NCBI GenBank assembly: GCA_963759235.1
Contig: CAVWYO010000001.1
Location: 248,001-312,000, forward strand
Origin: Bauldia sp963759235
Lineage (GTDB): Bacteria; Pseudomonadota; Alphaproteobacteria; Rhizobiales; Kaistiaceae
Reading direction: 5' to 3'
DNA length: 64,000 nucleotides
The translations under genes and the position numbers were made by a program. Below are positions 62,707-64,000 of the stretch, piece by piece; position 1 is the first letter of the stretch, and every line of letters starts with the position of its first letter. The notes under the pieces were generated by a model that did not search any database, was not told the origin of the DNA, and saw only the letters and a program-made list of their open reading frames with translations.

Positions 62707-63726
62707 TCAGCCCCTCAAAAGGACTTCGGCGACCGCGTCGCGGGTGACGACGCCAAGCCGCCGGCCTTCGGCGTCGACGACGGCGAGCGGTGCCGTCGCG
62801 TCGTGCAGCCGCCCGGCGATCGCCGCGATCCGAGTGCCGGGGCCGACCTCGCCGGCGGTCGGCGCCGAACCGTTCGCCGCCGACATGATGGCGGCGACGG
62901 TGAGAACCTTGGCCTGCGGCACGTCGCGGGTGAATTCGGCGACATACGACGTCGCCGGGCGCATGACCAGATCCTCCGGGGTGCCGACCTGGTCGATGCG
63001 ACCATCCTGCATGATGGCGATCCGGTCGGCGAGCCGGATCGCCTCATCGAAGTCGTGGGTGATGAAGACGATGGTCTTGTGCAGCGCCGCCTGCAGCCGC
63101 ATGAACTCGTCCTGCATCTCGCGCCGGATCAGGGGGTCGAGCGCCGAGAACGGCTCATCGAGGAACCACAGCTCCGGTTCCACCGCCAGCGAGCGGGCAA
63201 TCCCGACGCGCTGCTGCTGGCCGCCGGAGAGCTGATTGGGGTAGTCGCCTTCGCGGCCGGCGAGACCGACCAGTTCGATGATCGCCCGCGCCCGCTTTTC
63301 GCGGGTGACGCGGTCGATGCCCTGGACCTCCAGGGGAAAGCCGACATTGCCGAGCACCGAGAGGTGCGGCAGCAGGGCGAAATGCTGGAACACCATGCCC
63401 ATGCGATGGCGCCGGATGTCGATCATCTCGCGCGGCGAGGCGGCGAGAAGGTTGCGACCGTCGAAGAGAATCTCGCCGGCCGTCGGCTCGATCAGCCGCG
63501 ACATGCAGCGAACCAGCGTCGATTTGCCGGAACCGGAGAGCCCCATGATGACGAAGATTTCGCCTTGCTGGACGTCGAGCGTGACGTCGCGCACGGCCGC
63601 CACCGCGCCGATCGCCTCGACCCCGGCATCGTCAATCGTGCCGCCCGAGCGCGCCAGCACCTCGCGCTCTTTGGCGCCGTAGAGCTTCCAGACGGACTTG
63701 CAGACGAGCTTGGTCTGCGCGGTCAT
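62707..63726 (-). CDS. Glycine betaine/proline-type ABC transporter ATP-binding protein
   Basis: A 339-residue ATPase with ProV features: N-terminal LVCKSVWKLYGA, Walker A GLSGSGKST (62-70), signature LSGGQQQR, Walker B LWFLDEPFSALDP and a C-terminal CBS-like region (VDAEGRRLGVVTRDAVAEVLL) that in osmoregulated members senses ionic strength. It is the first gene of the leftward betaine-type operon, 3 bp from the permease. Confidence 0.9.
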   Translation of the reverse strand: MTAQTKLVCKSVWKLYGAKEREVLARSGGTIDDAGVEAIGAVAAVRDVTLDVQQGEIFVIMGLSGSGKSTLVRCMSRLIEPTAGEILFDGRNLLAASPREMIDIRRHRMGMVFQHFALLPHLSVLGNVGFPLEVQGIDRVTREKRARAIIELVGLAGREGDYPNQLSGGQQQRVGIARSLAVEPELWFLDEPFSALDPLIRREMQDEFMRLQAALHKTIVFITHDFDEAIRLADRIAIMQDGRIDQVGTPEDLVMRPATSYVAEFTRDVPQAKVLTVAAIMSAANGSAPTAGEVGPGTRIAAIAGRLHDATAPLAVVDAEGRRLGVVTRDAVAEVLLRG

Positions 63727-64000
63727 GGCGACCTCGCCGCGGCGACGGTGCCGCTCTCAGTTGCCTGCCCCCACCTCGGCCGCTTCCCGCCATCGTTTCC
63801 GGTCGAGGTCGCCGGCTGAGGAGGCGGGTCGGCCGACGGGCGCACTCTCGGGAGCAACTCTTTCGCCGCGGAGCGCACCGCTATTCCTTCAGGTGCGGGA
63901 AGGCAGAAATCCGCCAATCAGGTCGCGCCACGGTGCGGACGCCGGGTCACGGGAGGGAGCGGCCGCCGTCTTTTTCCGGACAGGGGCGGCGACCGCCGAA
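63727..64000. other. Upstream region of the betaine-type operon, no gene recognised
   Basis: About 270 bp to the window edge. It should hold the leftward promoter. A small ORF on the minus strand (63723-63917) has no family features. A CGCACC-N12-GGTGCG hairpin lies near 63870-63895. No riboswitch was recognised. Confidence 0.4.

Noticed and set aside
60664..63819. An open frame of about 1050 codons on the + strand across the betaine permease and ATPase
   Set aside because: It spans two well-supported minus-strand genes and their junction, and the translation is Asp- and Arg-rich without motifs.
63723..63917. 64-codon ORF upstream of the betaine-type ATPase
   Set aside because: No family features, composition typical of non-coding GC-rich DNA, and it overlaps the ATPase start.

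Overview
The window is GC-rich DNA, estimated by eye at about two thirds G+C, with dense, often translationally coupled genes. The gene mix (DMT exporters, TauT/SsuA-type ABC transporters, a dimethylglycine-dehydrogenase-like cluster, a ClpS paralogue, small type II toxin-antitoxin pairs and short interspersed palindromes) suggests an alphaproteobacterium, most likely Hyphomicrobiales. No rRNA, tRNA, CRISPR array, phage or transposase gene was seen.

Bases 1-15678 look like a catabolic region. After a partial SDR and a denD-like sugar-acid dehydrogenase, a long leftward series runs from a substrate-binding protein (10789) through an ABC ATPase, a permease, a cytosine-deaminase-like amidohydrolase, a flavin oxidoreductase, a flavodoxin-fold reductase, a MarR regulator, an SDR, a DMT exporter and a 2-hydroxyacid dehydrogenase (1299). 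Facing away from it is a rightward series: a Rid protein, a LysE-type exporter, an 8-oxoguanine-deaminase-like amidohydrolase, a creatininase-family enzyme and a second copy of the flavin oxidoreductase. Together they read as uptake, deamination, ring opening and oxidation of an N-heterocycle.

Bases 15690-33310 are more fluid. They hold four type II toxin-antitoxin modules, two paralogous LysR genes with matching divergent control regions, several hydrolases and reductases, an aminotransferase whose last 180 bp reappear 1.5 kb downstream on the far side of a BrnTA module and a decayed gene, and three short palindromic repeats. Housekeeping-type genes such as cspA, eda and bioY sit here too.

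Bases 33354-47714 hold an IleS2-type isoleucyl-tRNA synthetase, a MarR-HlyD-DHA2 efflux operon, a cyclic-nucleotide-domain/GNAT fusion coupled to a fatty acid hydroxylase, a Tat-type sulfatase, a UDP-glucuronate decarboxylase-like enzyme, clpS and a LuxR-type regulator. Bases 47999-52029 are a second ABC uptake operon that includes a lone protein resembling the C-terminal half of RarA and a double-length permease. Bases 52056-63726 read leftward: a glycine-betaine-type ATPase and double permease, two choline-kinase-like phosphotransferases, two dimethylglycine/sarcosine-dehydrogenase-like flavoproteins and a dimethylformamidase-like protein, apparently for uptake and demethylation of an N-methylated compound.

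Four genes (SDR 16373, aminotransferase 19822, secreted protein 21359, permease 50421) are broken by what looks like one extra base each, in every case explicable by lengthening of a short run of one base. These may be assembly errors rather than true pseudogenes.
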